Assembly (NCBI GenBank): GCA_902564245.1
Contig: CACFAF010000001.1
Location: forward strand, 86,712-150,711
DNA: 64,000 nucleotides
Reading direction: 5' to 3'
Origin: an uncultured Pelagibacteraceae bacterium
GTDB taxonomy: Bacteria; Pseudomonadota; Alphaproteobacteria; Pelagibacterales; Pelagibacteraceae
Shown: positions 37,136 to 47,221 of the stretch, one piece after another
Layout: the number at the start of each line of letters is the position of its first letter
How positions within the stretch are numbered: position 1 is the stretch's first letter
Notes under the pieces: model-generated
The model's database searches: none
Told to the model about the DNA's origin: nothing
Seen by the model: only the letters and a program-made list of their open reading frames with translations
Made by a program: the position numbers and the translations under genes

Positions 37136-39459
37136 TGTTTAATTTTTCTCCTGTAATTTAAATACCCAAATATAATCAGTAATATAATTGCTAATGGATA
37201 AATAATGCTTTTATCTGGTCTACCTAAATTTTCTATTTTAATTTCGCTTATATAATCACCAGTTTCAAAACCACTTTTTTTTGCTTTTCCATTCCATTTT
37301 AAAGTATCAACAACTATTCTATTATCTTCTTTGGCTAAATTAATTCCATATTCCTCTAAAGAATATTCATTTTCAAATGAATTTTTTTTAATTAAAAATA
37401 ATTTATATCTTTCACCATACTCACTTATTCTGGTAACTTTAAATCGAACTTCTTTATTCGGTTCAAATTTGACACTATTTATTTTATCTAAATTTTTATA
37501 TTCATATTTTGGATAAAATTTATTTAGAATAAATTCTGGTGATAACAAAGAAATAGAAATTATTAAAAAAACTATTATTTCGTACCACCTTAATTTATTA
37601 AAAAACCATCCTTGAGTAGCAGATGTAAAAACTAATATTCCTGCCAAAGATGTTACAATTACTTGTAATGCATGCCAAAAATTTTCAATTCCAATCAATA
37701 ATAATTCATGATTAAATAAAAATACAATTGGGAGAATACCAGTTCTCAAACTGTACCAGAAGGCTTGAAGACCTGTTTTAAGAGGGTCTCCTCCTGATAT
37801 TGCTGCTGCAGCATATGAAGCGAGACCGACTGGTGGAGTAACATCAGCCATTAATCCAAAATAAAATACAAACAGGTGAACAGCTATAAGAGGAAAAATA
37901 AAACCAGATGCATTTCCAACATCTACTAAAACTGTTGCCATTAAAGAGGCAACTACAACATAATTTGCAGTTGTTGGTAAACCCATTCCAAGTAATAAAC
38001 ATAAAATTATTGTTAAAAATAATAAAATTACCACATTGTCTTTAGCAATTGACTCAATAACTATAATTAAGTTTGTGCTTAGGCCAGTTGAACCGACTGC
38101 ACCTACTATTACTCCAGCAGTTGCAATTGCAATACCAACACCAACCATATTTAATGCACCTTTTTCAAAACCTATTATAGTTTCATTAAACCAAGACTTT
38201 GCTGCATTTTTTAAATCAGATTGTTTAATTATCTTATTTAGTAAATTAACAAAAATTAACGAAACGGTTGCATAAAATATTGAGTATGAAGCTGTAAATC
38301 TTAAATAAACTAGCATATATATTAAAACAAAAATTGGAATTAAAAAATGTAAACCTGAAAAAAATGTTTTTTTCAAATTTGGAACCTCTGATTCATCCAT
38401 TCCTTTCAAATTTAGTTTTAAAGCCTCGAGATGAGAAATATAAAATAAAGCTATGTAAGAAATAATTGCTGGCAAAAAAGCGTGTTTAACAACTTCAAAA
38501 TAAGTTACTCCTATAAAACTCGCCATAACAAAAGCTGCAGCTCCCATCACTGGAGGCATAATTTGACCATTTACTGAAGATGAAACTTCTATTGCTCCAG
38601 CCTTTTCCTTAGAGAAACCAGTTTTTTTCATAATTGGAATCGTAAAAGTTCCAGTTGTAACAGTATTAGCAATTGAAGATCCTGAAATTAAACCTGTCAT
38701 ACCTGAACCTAAAATTGCTGCTTTTGCAGGACCTCCAATCATTTTTCCAACCATAGCAAAAGCAAGATCTAAAAAATATTTTCCTCCTCCAGCTGTCTCT
38801 AAGAGTGCTCCAAACAAAACAAACAAAAAGATAAAATCAACTGAAACACCGATTGGGATTCCAAATATAGCCTCTTGATCAAACCATTGAAATCCTACTA
38901 GTCTATTTAATGAAAGTCCTCCATGAGAAATTATATCAGGAGCATATCTTCCAAAATATGAAAATAATAGAAAGCAAATTGCAATAACAACTAGAGGTAA
39001 ACCTATTGCTCTTCTTGTGGCTTCAAGTAAAATTAAAATTCCAATAATTCCAATAATTAATTCTAAAGGTAAATTAAAATTATTATTTAAATTAATGTTT
39101 AAAAGTACTCCACCTCTATCGACAAGCTGATCATAAAAAAAATATATATAAAAGCAACAACCAGCAGCAAGAATACTAACCAGGACATCTAAAAATGAAA
39201 TTTTTTTTCCTCTTTTGATTGGAAAAATTAAAAAAGCTAAAATTAAAGCAAAACCTAAATGTATGGCTCTTGCTGGTAACCCTTTAAACATTCCTATATT
39301 AAACATAAATGGAAAAGGTGATGCATACCAAAGCTGAAATAAAGACCAAATTATTGCTATACCAGCAACAATTTTTAGATGTACGCCTGAAAGCTTCTTA
39401 GTTGGAGATAGATCTTCTTTGATTTTACTTTCTATTTTTTCACTAATATTTTGATTCAT
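37132..39459 (-). CDS. TRAP transporter fused permease (TAXI type)
   Basis: Membrane protein of 775 residues with many helices. The N-terminal part corresponds to the small DctQ-like unit and the larger part to the DctM unit, with characteristic GSGMTGLISGSSIANTVTTGTFTIPIMKKTGF, VEVSSSVNGQIMPPVMGAAAFVMASF-like and GMGLPTTANYVV motifs. A soluble insert of about 80 residues sits near the C-terminus before a final helix. It would import an organic acid or similar solute with a sodium or proton gradient, using the solute-binding protein encoded upstream. A terminator-like hairpin separates the two genes. Confidence 0.93.
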   Translation of the reverse strand: MNQNISEKIESKIKEDLSPTKKLSGVHLKIVAGIAIIWSLFQLWYASPFPFMFNIGMFKGLPARAIHLGFALILAFLIFPIKRGKKISFLDVLVSILAAGCCFYIYFFYDQLVDRGGVLLNINLNNNFNLPLELIIGIIGILILLEATRRAIGLPLVVIAICFLLFSYFGRYAPDIISHGGLSLNRLVGFQWFDQEAIFGIPIGVSVDFIFLFVLFGALLETAGGGKYFLDLAFAMVGKMIGGPAKAAILGSGMTGLISGSSIANTVTTGTFTIPIMKKTGFSKEKAGAIEVSSSVNGQIMPPVMGAAAFVMASFIGVTYFEVVKHAFLPAIISYIALFYISHLEALKLNLKGMDESEVPNLKKTFFSGLHFLIPIFVLIYMLVYLRFTASYSIFYATVSLIFVNLLNKIIKQSDLKNAAKSWFNETIIGFEKGALNMVGVGIAIATAGVIVGAVGSTGLSTNLIIVIESIAKDNVVILLFLTIILCLLLGMGLPTTANYVVVASLMATVLVDVGNASGFIFPLIAVHLFVFYFGLMADVTPPVGLASYAAAAISGGDPLKTGLQAFWYSLRTGILPIVFLFNHELLLIGIENFWHALQVIVTSLAGILVFTSATQGWFFNKLRWYEIIVFLIISISLLSPEFILNKFYPKYEYKNLDKINSVKFEPNKEVRFKVTRISEYGERYKLFLIKKNSFENEYSLEEYGINLAKEDNRIVVDTLKWNGKAKKSGFETGDYISEIKIENLGRPDKSIIYPLAIILLIIFGYLNYRRKIKQ

Positions 39460-39481
39460 TTCAAAAAAGTTAGTCTACTAT

Positions 39482-39515
39482 AAAAAAAAGGCCTGATAAA
39501 AGTACCAGGCCTTTT
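39482..39515 (-). terminator. Terminator/attenuator between TAXI binding protein and TRAP permease
   Basis: On the minus strand a 10-base stem AAAAGGCCTG/CAGGCCTTTT (39506-39515 with 39486-39495) with a 10-base loop is followed by a run of eight U (39489-39482). That is a textbook intrinsic terminator. It lies between the binding-protein stop (39536) and the permease start (39459), so partial termination could give more binding protein than permease. Confidence 0.8.
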
Positions 39516-39535
39516 AAATTAATTAAATTATTAAA

Positions 39536-40540
39536 TTACATCAATCCAGCTTCTTTATAGTATTTAATAGCACCTGGATGTAATGGAGCAGATAGACCAT
39601 CTTTGATCATATTTTTCTTTTCCAAAAATCCAAAAGCAGGATGTTGTTTTTTAAAATCATCAAAATTTTCCATCACAGCTTTCACTACTAAGTAAACAAG
39701 CTCTTCTGAAACATCAGCACTAGTTACTACAGTAGCTTTTACACCAAAAGTAGTGGCATCTTTTTTTTGTCCAGTATAAGTTCCTTTTGGAATAACTGCT
39801 TGTGCATAATAATCTGCACCATCAATTAATCCTTGAACTTCAGAACCTGTTAAATTAATCGGTGATGCTTTAGCAGCACAAGTTGCAGCTTGCTCCATTG
39901 CTCCATTAGGAAATCCTACAGAATAACCAAAGGCATCAATTTTACCATCACACAAAGCTTTTACTTGCTCAGATGAAGTAAGTTCAGTAGTTGATTTAAA
40001 GAAACTATTATCAACTCCCATGGCTTTCATAAGTTCTTCCATAGTTCCTCTTTGACCAGAACCTGGATTACCAATATTTACAACTTTACCTTCTAGGTCA
40101 GAAAATTTTTTAACTCTTGCCTTTTTTCTAGCCCAAATTTGAAAAGGTTCATTATGAACTGAAAAAACTGCTCTTAAATTACCAAACTTTTTTCCTTCCC
40201 ATTTACTTGAACCATTTACTGCGTGATATTGCCAATCAGATTGAGCTACACCAAATTGAAATTCACCTTCTTTTATTTGTCCTATATTATAATTTGAACC
40301 ACCAGTAGACGGTGCTGTACATCTGTATGCTTTAGCTGTACCTTTTTTTCTTCCGTGTTCAGCACTAATTGCAGATTTATGCAACATTTTACAGATGGCA
40401 TTACCAGTTTGGAAATAAACTCCTGTTGGTCCCCCCGTTCCTATCGTGAAGAACTCTGCAGATTTTGCAACATTCGTAAAAGATAAAGATGCTACAAAAA
40501 TTAAGAGAGCGCTTGATAGAGATGTTATCATTTTTTTCAT
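39536..40540 (-). CDS. TAXI-family TRAP transporter solute-binding protein
   Basis: Periplasmic binding protein of 334 residues. The first 28 residues are a signal peptide (MKKMITSLSSALLIFVASLSF, cleavage likely after the Lys-Ser-Ala region). The mature part shows FTIGTGGPTGVYFQTGNAIC, the TAXI signature, then GSNYNIGQIKEGEFQFGVAQSDW and VVNIGNPGSGQRGT. TAXI proteins bind C4-type or other organic acids and amino acids such as glutamate; the ligand here is unknown. An AGAGGAGA ribosome-binding site is well placed, one of the strongest in the window, which suggests high expression. Confidence 0.94.
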   Translation of the reverse strand: MKKMITSLSSALLIFVASLSFTNVAKSAEFFTIGTGGPTGVYFQTGNAICKMLHKSAISAEHGRKKGTAKAYRCTAPSTGGSNYNIGQIKEGEFQFGVAQSDWQYHAVNGSSKWEGKKFGNLRAVFSVHNEPFQIWARKKARVKKFSDLEGKVVNIGNPGSGQRGTMEELMKAMGVDNSFFKSTTELTSSEQVKALCDGKIDAFGYSVGFPNGAMEQAATCAAKASPINLTGSEVQGLIDGADYYAQAVIPKGTYTGQKKDATTFGVKATVVTSADVSEELVYLVVKAVMENFDDFKKQHPAFGFLEKKNMIKDGLSAPLHPGAIKYYKEAGLM

Positions 40541-40546
40541 TTTATT

Positions 40547-40554
40547 CTCCTCTA
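40547..40554 (-). promoter_or_regulatory. Strong Shine-Dalgarno of the TAXI binding protein
   Basis: AGAGGAGA on the minus strand ends six bases before the ATG at 40540. Most genes in this window lack such a purine-rich site, so this one fixes the start and points to strong translation. Confidence 0.7.
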
Positions 40555-40613
40555 CTCGTTATTTTTATTTTTCAATTCTAACAGTAAATAATAGGGTATG
40601 TATAGATTGTATT

Positions 40614-41840
40614 TTATATAGATTCAGACCATTTTTTTAGCCTATTAACACCTTCAACGATATTAGGTGCAAGTTTTGAAATTAGTTTCTTATCAATAAT
40701 TTTGCCATTTTGAGTTTCGTTCATAAAATTTTGACCATTAAAATCAGTAAAGCTTAATCTTGCTAACATTTTTCTTTTATTAAAGCCAAAATCAGATCCT
40801 GGTAATAAAGCAACTCCAGTTTTTTCTAATAAATCTTTACACATTTCTTTTGAACTGCTAAATTTTTTTCCAATAAATTCTGGCATTAAATAAAATCCAC
40901 CTTGTGGTTTATTAATAAGTACTTCATTAGTTTTTAAATTTTCATAGACATAATTTCCTACAGCTTTCAGTATATTTTTAGACTTAGTTATATATTCGTC
41001 ATGATTATTTTTATGAGCTACTATTGCAGCATATTGTATTGGAGCACTAACAGATGAAAATGTTTCACTTGCCAAAACTTTAAGCTGATTTGTGACATTT
41101 GATAATCTATCTGGAATTATAAAATACCCTAGTCTCCATCCACCAGCTCCACACCATTTACTTAATCCAGTACTAATTATTGTTTTATCTGGAACGTAAG
41201 TGGAAATTGATTGATAGTTATCCTCAAATGATAATTCAGAATAAATCTCATCAGATAAGAAATATAAATTATAATTTTTTGATAAAGCAGCTAATTCATC
41301 TAAATTTTTACAAATTTGTCCTGAAGGATTATTAGGTGAGTTTAAAATTAATAAATATTTTTGATCTCTATTTTCTTTTAATAATTTTTCTAATTCAGTG
41401 GCTGTGGGAAACCAATTATTTTCTCGAGAACATTCTAACCATTTTATTTTATTTCTTCCAATAATTGCTTGTGGAGCGTAAGACACCCAGCTTGGAGCAG
41501 GTAAAATTATTTCACCATCAAAAAGTATATGAAGTAAGAACATAAGTTCTTTTGATCCAGGACCTACAATTATATTCTCAGACTTATATTCAATTTTTTT
41601 TTTCATAGATATATATTTTGCAATAGAAACTCTTAACTCTTTTAATCCTTGCATTGGTAAATAGCTATTTTGATGTGCATGATTTTTAAGTTCAGCTACT
41701 ACATCCTCAGGTACTTTAAATGGAGATTGACCAAAACCAAATTTAAATACTTTTTTTCCTTCTTCTTCCATTTTATTAGACACTTCATTAATAAGAAGAG
41801 TAGAAGAAGGTTTTAAATTTTTTATAATATCTTTAATCAT
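40614..41840 (-). CDS. Class I/II PLP aminotransferase
   Basis: Fold-type I aminotransferase of 408 residues. NSPNNPSGQI binds the cofactor, FLSDEIYSEL holds the Asp that contacts the pyridine ring, STGLSKWCGAGGWRLGY contains the PLP lysine, and the C-terminal ARLSFTDF provides the substrate carboxylate Arg. It looks like an aspartate/aromatic-type aminotransferase; the exact amino donor is not clear. Its ATG overlaps the stop of the acetoacetyl-CoA synthetase by one base (TAATG), so the two are coupled, an unusual pairing for general amino-acid metabolism. Confidence 0.88.
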   Translation of the reverse strand: MIKDIIKNLKPSSTLLINEVSNKMEEEGKKVFKFGFGQSPFKVPEDVVAELKNHAHQNSYLPMQGLKELRVSIAKYISMKKKIEYKSENIIVGPGSKELMFLLHILFDGEIILPAPSWVSYAPQAIIGRNKIKWLECSRENNWFPTATELEKLLKENRDQKYLLILNSPNNPSGQICKNLDELAALSKNYNLYFLSDEIYSELSFEDNYQSISTYVPDKTIISTGLSKWCGAGGWRLGYFIIPDRLSNVTNQLKVLASETFSSVSAPIQYAAIVAHKNNHDEYITKSKNILKAVGNYVYENLKTNEVLINKPQGGFYLMPEFIGKKFSSSKEMCKDLLEKTGVALLPGSDFGFNKRKMLARLSFTDFNGQNFMNETQNGKIIDKKLISKLAPNIVEGVNRLKKWSESI

Positions 41841-43798
41841 TAATACTTTAATTCTTTTATATTTTTAAATTCATCTAGAATTTTAGGGTTTGCCAAGGCT
41901 TCTTTATTTTTAATTTGATTACCCTCTATTATATTTTTTACAGCCAATTCTACTATTTTATTGTTTTTAGTTCTAGGAATATCGCTTACTTGGATTATTT
42001 TAGATGGAACATGCCTGGGTGAAGCATTAAATCTGATTTGTTTTTTCATTTTAAGTTTTAAGTCTTCATTTAGTTCATACTTATCATTTAGAATTACAAA
42101 TAAAATTATTCTAATATCATTATCCCAAGACTGGCCTACCACTATAGACTCTCTAATTTCTCTAAACTTTTCAACTTCCGAATAAATTTCTGCTGTTCCT
42201 AATCTTACACCACTTGGGTTTAATGTTGCATCAGATCTGCCATAAATTATATAGCCACCTCTTTTTGTTTTAAGAGCGTAATCTCCATGATGCCAAATAT
42301 TTTTAAACCTTTTAAAGTAAGCTTTTTCAAATTTTGTATTATTTTTATCTTTCCAAAATTTTAAAGGCACACTAGGGAAGGGTGATACGCACACTAATTC
42401 ACCTTTTTTGTTAATTTTAGATTTTCCTTTTTCACTAAAAACTTTTACATCTAAACCAAGACCATTTCCTTGTATTTCTCCTGAATAAACTGGTTGATAT
42501 ACATTTCCTAAAACAAAGCATGACACAATATCTGTTCCACCAGATATAGATGCTAGATGAACGTTTTTTTTAACATTATTATAAACATATTCAAAACCAT
42601 CTTTGGACAAAGGTGAGCCTGTAGAACAAATTACTTTTAAGTTTTTAAGATTTATTTTATTTTTAATTTTAAGATTTAGTTTTTTAAGACTATCAATATA
42701 TTTTGCACTAACACCTAATAGATTTATTTTTTCTCTACTTGCCAATCTAAATAGTAAGTCATTTTTTTTATACATTGGAAAACCATCAAAAAGAAAAATA
42801 GATGCTTTTGAGGCAAGAGAACTTACTAACCAATTCCACATCATCCATCCACAGGTTGTAAAGTAAAAAATATTATTTCCAGGCTTTATTTCACAATGTA
42901 GTTGATGCTCTTTTAAATGCTGAAGAAGTACACCACCTGATCTATGGCAAATACACTTAGGTTTACCTGTTGTTCCACTTGAATAAAGTATAGCTAATGG
43001 GTGATTAAAACTAAATTTCTTAAATGTATGATTTATTTTTTTTATATTTTTTATATCTTTTGAATAAAAATATTTAATTGATTTATTTTTTTTAAATTTT
43101 GTAAGATTTTTTCCAGGATAACTTAAAACTACAACTCTTTTTATAGATTTGATTTTATTTACAATTTCAGGAAGTCTTTCAATTACATTGATTTCCTTTC
43201 CATTATAATAGTATCTATCCGTAATAATTAAAATCTTAGGATTAATTTGAGTAAATCTTTCAATCACACCTTTAACACCAAAGTCGGGAGAACAAGATGA
43301 CCAAATTGCTCCTATAGCAGCTGTACCAATAAAATACTCTACAGTTTCTATTATATTTGGAAGATAGGCAGCAACTCTATCACCACTCTTTATCTTATTT
43401 GATTTTAAAAAAGTAATAATTTTATTGGAATTAATATTTAACTCTTTCCAAGATCTTTTTTCCTTGTATCCATTCTCACTAACAAAGGTTATTGCTTTAG
43501 AATTATCATTTTTAGATAATAAATTTTGAGCAAAATTTAATTTATAATCAGAAAAAAAGTGGTTTTTATAAAATGTTTTTGATTTTTTTAATTTAATTTT
43601 GCCTTTAATTCCTTTTACTCTACTATAATCCCAAATTGACTCCCAAAACTTACTTGGATTTTTAATGCTCCAATTTAAGATTTTATTATAATTTTTATTA
43701 AATTTTTGATTAAATTTTTTTGAAATATACTTCTCATAATTATTAAGGTTAGAATTTATTTTTCTATTATTGGAAGCCGCCCATAATTTTTTGGCCAT
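41840..43798 (-). CDS. Acetoacetate--CoA ligase
   Basis: Acyl-CoA synthetase of 652 residues in the acetyl-CoA/acetoacetyl-CoA synthetase branch. ILYSSGTTGKPKCICH is the AMP-binding P-loop, TTCGWMMWNWLVSSLASKASIFLFDG is characteristic of acetoacetyl-CoA synthetases, and HHGDYAL plus RSDATLNPSGVRLGTAEIY precede the C-terminal lysine in RTKNNKIVE. It activates acetoacetate to acetoacetyl-CoA, which the thiolase at 35120 could split to acetyl-CoA. It is first of a two-gene unit and diverges from the helicase gene with a 174-base gap. Confidence 0.9.
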   Translation of the reverse strand: MAKKLWAASNNRKINSNLNNYEKYISKKFNQKFNKNYNKILNWSIKNPSKFWESIWDYSRVKGIKGKIKLKKSKTFYKNHFFSDYKLNFAQNLLSKNDNSKAITFVSENGYKEKRSWKELNINSNKIITFLKSNKIKSGDRVAAYLPNIIETVEYFIGTAAIGAIWSSCSPDFGVKGVIERFTQINPKILIITDRYYYNGKEINVIERLPEIVNKIKSIKRVVVLSYPGKNLTKFKKNKSIKYFYSKDIKNIKKINHTFKKFSFNHPLAILYSSGTTGKPKCICHRSGGVLLQHLKEHQLHCEIKPGNNIFYFTTCGWMMWNWLVSSLASKASIFLFDGFPMYKKNDLLFRLASREKINLLGVSAKYIDSLKKLNLKIKNKINLKNLKVICSTGSPLSKDGFEYVYNNVKKNVHLASISGGTDIVSCFVLGNVYQPVYSGEIQGNGLGLDVKVFSEKGKSKINKKGELVCVSPFPSVPLKFWKDKNNTKFEKAYFKRFKNIWHHGDYALKTKRGGYIIYGRSDATLNPSGVRLGTAEIYSEVEKFREIRESIVVGQSWDNDIRIILFVILNDKYELNEDLKLKMKKQIRFNASPRHVPSKIIQVSDIPRTKNNKIVELAVKNIIEGNQIKNKEALANPKILDEFKNIKELKY

Positions 43799-43972
43799 AA
43801 CTTATATTCAAAATTTTATTATTGAATTATTTTTATTTATGTTACTCTAACCTAAATATAATTAGTAAATGAGAACTTTTTCCCACACGATTCGGTCATG
43901 TTTTAGACTATTTTTGTTCTTCATGAATAACTATATATGGTAGAGATATAATTTAGGATACTAAAAGTAGAA

Positions 43973-46456
43973 ATGAGAAAAAATAAAATCACTGCTGTTC
44001 TTGGACCTACAAATACTGGAAAAACGTTTCAAGCTATAGAAACTATGCTTTCTTTTGAATCGGGAATGATTGGTTTTCCTCTAAGATTATTAGCTAGAGA
44101 AGTTTACGATAAAGTAACTAAAAAAATCCCTATTAATCAAGTTGCATTAATAACAGGTGAAGAAAAAATTATACCAGCGAATGCAAAATATTATCTATGC
44201 ACTGTCGAGTCTATGCCTATCAATAAAAGTTTAGAATTTGTTGCTGTTGATGAAATACAAATGTGTGCTGACACTGAAAGAGGTCATATTTTTACTGATC
44301 GTTTAATAAATTTACGCGGTGAAAAATTAACAATGTTCATGGGCTCTAATACAATCAAAAATATCATTAAAAATTTAGATGAAGATACTGAATTCATAAA
44401 TAAGGAAAGATTTTCTAAGCTTACATATTGTGGTCATAAGAAAATTTCAAGAATAGATAGAAAAAGTGCTATTATAGCTTTTTCTACAGAAGAGGTCTAT
44501 GCAATAGCAGAACTAATTAGAAGACAAAAAGGTGGTGCAGCAATAGTTATGGGTTCTTTAAGTCCAAAAACTAGAAACTCACAAGTATCATTATATCAAT
44601 CTGGTGATGTTGATTTTTTAGTTGCTACTGATGCAATTGGTATGGGAATAAATATGGATCTAGAACATATTTTTTTTTCAAATTTAAAAAAATTTGATGG
44701 AAAAAAATTAAGAAGATTAAATTTATCAGAAATTGGACAAATTGCTGGTAGAGCAGGAAGATATTTAAATGATGGTAGTTTTGGTATAACAGGTGACTGT
44801 AATGAAATTACTGCAGAAGAAGTAGAATTACTGGAAAATCATAGATTTAACGATATTAATACTATATTTTGGAGAAATTCTAATCTCAATTTTAATAATG
44901 CAACAAGTTTACTTAAATCTTTAGATGAAAAACCCAATAAAGCTTGGTTAAGAAGAATAAATGAATGTGAAGATGAAAAAGTTTTAAAATATTTTTTAAA
45001 AGATTTAAATGCACATAATATATCTAATAATAAAGATAAATTAAGTTTACTTTGGGAATGCTGTCAAATACCTGATTTTGTAAAAAAAACATATGGAAAT
45101 CATATAGAAGTAATTAGTAAAGTTTTTGGCTTTCTTAATGAAAAAAAGGGAAAAATTTCAAACAATTTTATGAAACAACAACTTTCCCTGCTTGATAAAT
45201 TGGATGGAAATGTAGACTCAATATCAAACAGGATTGCTAATGTCAGAACTTGGTCATATGTATCTAACAAGGTGAATTGGGTTGAAAATCAAGATTATTG
45301 GGTTGAAAGAACAAAAATATTAGAAGATAAACTGTCAGATAGATTACATGAAGAACTTACAAAAACTTTTATTGATAAAAGAGCTAGTGTATTAGCAAGA
45401 GGTCTAAAACAAGATATGAGTTTTGAAACAAAAATAATTGATAATGAAAAAGTAATGATTGATGGACAATTTATTGGAAAATTGAAAGGCTTAAAACTAG
45501 AACTAGATTTGAAAGTAGGTGCCTTAGATACGGATATAAAATCATTAAAAAAAGCCGCAAGACAAAATATTGGTCCAGAATTAAATAAAAGAATTGCTGA
45601 AATTATAAATACAGGCCTATTAGATTTAAAAGATGATTTTAAGATTTATTGGAAAAATTTTCCAATAGCTAAATTATCTACAGGAAAAGATTACTTAGAA
45701 CCAGAAATTTTATTAATTATTGATGATATAATTGAAAATCAAGATCAAAAAAAACTTCATATCTTTTTAAAAAAATGGGTTGAAGATAAAATAAATAATG
45801 TTTTAAAAAGTTTGATAGATCTTAGAAGTTTGAAAGAAAAAAACTCCTCTGTAAGAGCTTTAGCATATCAATTATATGAAAATAATGGTGTTTTAAAAAG
45901 AGAATTAGTAACTGATTATCTAAAAAAAATGGGCCAAAACGAAAGAAAAATATTAAGAGAATTAGGAGTTAAATTTGGAAGATATCACGTATTTCTTTTT
46001 AAACTACTAAAACCTGAAGCAGTTTCATTAAGAATTTTATTGTGGAAAAATTATCATCAAAAATTTTTTAGTCTCAAACCACCTACTTTTGGATTAAATT
46101 TTATTGAAAATAAAGAAATCAAAAATAAAAACTTTATGCTTTTGTGTGGATTTGAAAACTTTGAAAAATTTTTTGTTAGAATTGATATTTTAGAGAGATT
46201 ATTTGTAAAAATAATTAATCTAAACCCAAATAATAAGACTGAAATTAAACTAGTGCCCGAAATGTTAAATTTATTAGGTTGTAATAAAGAAAATTTTTTA
46301 AAATTAATTGAAAAAATGAATTATAAAACTATTAAAAAAAATGACGATTTTTATTTTAAATACAAAATTGAAAAGAAAAAAAATAAAAAATTTATTAATA
46401 AAAACCAAAAAGATGATAATCCATTCAATGTATTAAGAAATATTAGTTTTAAATAA
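43973..46456 (+). CDS. Suv3-like DExH RNA helicase
   Basis: Helicase of 827 residues. The P-loop GPTNTGKT (residues 11-18), the DEIQMC Walker B, and C-terminal helicase motifs ATDAIGMGINMDL and QIAGRAGR match the Suv3/mitochondrial degradosome helicase group, which is widespread in Alphaproteobacteria. The C-terminal half contains GALDTDIKSLKKAARQNIGPELNKRI and GRYHVFLFKLLKPEAVSLR segments also conserved there. It likely unwinds RNA for turnover, though bacterial function is little tested. A TATAAT-like box lies about 25 bases before the start. The terB-like gene begins at its stop codon. Confidence 0.88.
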   Translation: MRKNKITAVLGPTNTGKTFQAIETMLSFESGMIGFPLRLLAREVYDKVTKKIPINQVALITGEEKIIPANAKYYLCTVESMPINKSLEFVAVDEIQMCADTERGHIFTDRLINLRGEKLTMFMGSNTIKNIIKNLDEDTEFINKERFSKLTYCGHKKISRIDRKSAIIAFSTEEVYAIAELIRRQKGGAAIVMGSLSPKTRNSQVSLYQSGDVDFLVATDAIGMGINMDLEHIFFSNLKKFDGKKLRRLNLSEIGQIAGRAGRYLNDGSFGITGDCNEITAEEVELLENHRFNDINTIFWRNSNLNFNNATSLLKSLDEKPNKAWLRRINECEDEKVLKYFLKDLNAHNISNNKDKLSLLWECCQIPDFVKKTYGNHIEVISKVFGFLNEKKGKISNNFMKQQLSLLDKLDGNVDSISNRIANVRTWSYVSNKVNWVENQDYWVERTKILEDKLSDRLHEELTKTFIDKRASVLARGLKQDMSFETKIIDNEKVMIDGQFIGKLKGLKLELDLKVGALDTDIKSLKKAARQNIGPELNKRIAEIINTGLLDLKDDFKIYWKNFPIAKLSTGKDYLEPEILLIIDDIIENQDQKKLHIFLKKWVEDKINNVLKSLIDLRSLKEKNSSVRALAYQLYENNGVLKRELVTDYLKKMGQNERKILRELGVKFGRYHVFLFKLLKPEAVSLRILLWKNYHQKFFSLKPPTFGLNFIENKEIKNKNFMLLCGFENFEKFFVRIDILERLFVKIINLNPNNKTEIKLVPEMLNLLGCNKENFLKLIEKMNYKTIKKNDDFYFKYKIEKKKNKKFINKNQKDDNPFNVLRNISFK

Positions 46457-46893
46457 TGTTTAATTTTTTTAAAAAAAAAGGTCTAAAAGAAGATATTAAT
46501 AATTCAAATAATAAAAATGAATTATTTATAGGAACTGCAGCTTTACTAATACACGCGGCAAAAATTGATGAAAACTATACAAATAATGAAAAAAATCTTA
46601 TTAAAAAAACACTTTTAGAGCTGGGTCTTGAAGATTCTAAAATTGATGAAACCATATTAAATGCAGAAAATTTAGAGAAAAATTCAAATCAGTTAATTGA
46701 TTTCACAAAAATTATAAAAAATTCAGATAATAGTTTTAAAATTAAAATAATTGAAATTTTATGGAACATAATTTATTCAGATAATAAAGCTGATATGTTT
46801 GAATCTAATTTAATGAGAAGAATATCAGGATTATTATATATAGATGATAAATTAGTTGGAGAAATTAAAGAGAAAGTAAAAAAAAAATTTTAA
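46456..46893 (+). CDS. TerB-like protein
   Basis: All-helical protein of 145 residues that resembles the TerB/tellurite-resistance-like domain, with [26 protein letters not shown] and [23 protein letters not shown] carrying the acidic metal-binding-like helices repeated in each half. It starts MFNFFKKKG, as many alphaproteobacterial TerB-like proteins do. It overlaps the helicase stop by one base (TAATG) and ferredoxin follows within one base. Tellurite resistance is unlikely to be its purpose; a metal- or phosphate-sensing role is only suggested. Confidence 0.75.
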   Translation: MFNFFKKKGLKEDINNSNNKNELFIGTAALLIHAAKIDENYTNNEKNLIKKTLLELGLEDSKIDETILNAENLEKNSNQLIDFTKIIKNSDNSFKIKIIEILWNIIYSDNKADMFESNLMRRISGLLYIDDKLVGEIKEKVKKKF

Positions 46894-46894
46894 G

Positions 46895-47221
46895 ATGACT
46901 TATATTGTAAATGAAAAGTGCATAAAATGTAAATTAATGGACTGTGTTGAAGTCTGTCCAGTTGATTGTTTTTATGAGGGAAAAAATATGCTTGTAATTA
47001 AGCCTGATGAGTGTATAGATTGTGGCGTTTGCGAACCAGAATGTCCAGTAGATGCTATAGTACCAGACACCGAAAGTGGAAATGAAAAATGGATAGAGTT
47101 AAACAAAAAATATTCCGAAATTTGGCCAAATATATCAGAAAAAAAGGATCCACCTACAGACAGCGAAAAGTATAAAAATGAAGAAAATAAATTTGAAAAG
47201 TATTTTAAAGAAAACATTTAA
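46895..47221 (+). CDS. fdxA: 7Fe ferredoxin FdxA
   Basis: Ferredoxin of 108 residues. The N-terminal [17 protein letters not shown] and following [16 protein letters not shown] supply ligands for one 3Fe-4S and one 4Fe-4S cluster, as in the alphaproteobacterial FdxA type. The C-terminal region is charged and has the [13 protein letters not shown] segment common in this group. It carries electrons at low potential. The last 44 bases overlap the start of carD, and the fdxA-carD order is common in Alphaproteobacteria. Confidence 0.95.
   Translation: MTYIVNEKCIKCKLMDCVEVCPVDCFYEGKNMLVIKPDECIDCGVCEPECPVDAIVPDTESGNEKWIELNKKYSEIWPNISEKKDPPTDSEKYKNEENKFEKYFKENI

Noticed and set aside
43869..43943. 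A 24-codon plus-strand ORF (starts MRTFSHTIRSC) between acetoacetate-CoA ligase and the helicase, in a locally less A/T-rich stretch
   Set aside because: No ribosome-binding site, no membrane or known motif, and it ends before the likely helicase promoter; it could be an RNA leader, but nothing supports a gene.
46456..46893. Tellurite-resistance operon
   Set aside because: Only one TerB-like gene is present, with no terA, terC, terD or terE; the domain is common in Alphaproteobacteria without that role.
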